In this document: positions 6,185-6,536 of the stretch, piece by piece
How positions within the stretch are numbered: position 1 is the stretch's first letter
Layout: every line of letters starts with the position of its first letter
DNA from: Deltaproteobacteria bacterium
GTDB lineage: Bacteria; Desulfobacterota; DSM-4660; Desulfatiglandales; HGW-15
Length of the DNA stretch: 6,536 bases
Assembly: GCA_016932235.1 (NCBI GenBank)
Contig: JAFGDF010000346.1
Coordinates: 1 to 6,536, forward strand
Direction of reading: 5' to 3'
Position numbers and translations under genes: made by a program
The notes under the pieces: generated by a model
What the model was told of the DNA's origin: nothing
The model's input: only the letters and a program-made list of their open reading frames with translations
Databases searched by the model: none

Positions 6185-6191
6185 AATTTAT

Positions 6192-6196
6192 GAGGG
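6192..6196 (+). promoter_or_regulatory. ribosome binding site choosing the nitroreductase start
   Basis: GAGGG lies 5 nt before the ATG at 6202. An in-frame ATG at 6190 overlaps this site and has only AT-rich sequence upstream, so 6202 is preferred; the earlier start would add the four residues MRDI. Confidence 0.6.
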
Positions 6197-6201
6197 ATAT
6201 C

Positions 6202-6536
6202 ATGGATCTATTAGAAGCGATTAAGGAGCGAAGGAGCACCAGAGGCTTCCTTGATAAACCCGTTGACAGGGCTGCACTGGAGCGGTTGTTATCTTTCGCC
6301 ATCCAGGCGCCCTCAGCCATAAATCTTCAGCCATGGGAGTTTATTGTGGTCTCAGGGCAGGAGCGAAAAAGATTAAGTAAACTGCTGGTAAAGAGGATGA
6401 GGGAAAGAAATATCTCCTGTGGCCCTGGGACAAGTGAAAGATTGCCGGAATATTTTATGGACCGCCAGAGAGGCCTCCTCAATACGATGATGCCCGGGAT
6501 CCCCGAAGGCATTCCTTTCCAGGACTTCATTAACGA
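6202..6536 (+). CDS. nitroreductase-family FMN oxidoreductase, C-terminus cut by window edge
   Basis: The first 111 residues are visible; the gene is open at the right edge. The N-terminus MDLLEAIKERRSTRGFLDKPV (1-21, given here by its key residues Arg10, Arg11, Ser12 and Arg14) is the FMN phosphate-binding signature of the nitroreductase family. APSAINLQPWEFIVV (36-50) is the second family hallmark, near the flavin. Family members are usually homodimers of roughly 180-270 residues per chain that reduce nitro compounds, quinones or flavins with NAD(P)H in the cytoplasm; some are dehalogenases or ring-cleaving enzymes. The true substrate is unknown. Residues about 66-110, with MRERN and a Gly/Pro-rich MMPGIPEGIPF (96-106), may be an insertion covering the active site as in longer members. 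The gene is divergent from kamA and has its own candidate promoter. Confidence 0.85.
   Translation, partial: MDLLEAIKERRSTRGFLDKPVDRAALERLLSFAIQAPSAINLQPWEFIVVSGQERKRLSKLLVKRMRERNISCGPGTSERLPEYFMDRQRGLLNTMMPGIPEGIPFQDFIN

Noticed and set aside
6327..6530. 67-residue minus-strand open frame
   Set aside because: It is antisense to the nitroreductase gene and shows no independent motif or ribosome site.

Overview
The window looks like chromosomal DNA of an anaerobic, Gram-negative-type bacterium, most likely a Desulfobacterota (deltaproteobacterial) relative. This rests on protein style (a short KamA radical SAM enzyme, an AmmeMemoRadiSam radical SAM enzyme, a beta-CASP RNase-like protein with a helical tail) and on intergenic DNA full of short tandem and palindromic repeats. 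The placement is an inference; there is no rRNA or marker gene here to prove it.

Layout. Five genes are on the minus strand and one on the plus strand. Reading the minus strand from the right: a KamA-family aminomutase (5979-4906); a 333-bp gene-free stretch packed with repeats (4573-4905); then a tight four-gene block, namely a beta-CASP metallo-beta-lactamase-fold nuclease (4572-2977), a PanP-like PLP-dependent decarboxylase (2966-1269), a class I SAM methyltransferase (1239-430) and an AmmeMemoRadiSam radical SAM enzyme (452 to beyond the left edge). The gaps in the block are 10 bp, 29 bp and a 23-bp overlap, so one transcript is likely. On the plus strand a nitroreductase-family gene starts at 6202 and runs off the right edge. 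It is divergent from kamA across a 222-bp intergenic region.

How the genes may work together. PanP homologues make beta-alanine from aspartate for pantothenate and CoA synthesis. KamA homologues make beta-lysine from lysine. The beta-CASP protein probably processes RNA. The methyltransferase and AmrS have no assigned substrate. No single pathway joins them all, and I do not claim a new system.

The most unusual feature is in the non-coding DNA. A 27-bp element, present twice with one mismatch and in the same orientation, brackets kamA. It holds a small hairpin followed by an AT-rich palindrome. In the right-hand copy these parts are placed so that the hairpin forms the spacer of a good sigma70-type promoter for the nitroreductase gene. 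The left-hand copy overlaps the kamA stop codon, where it may act as a terminator.
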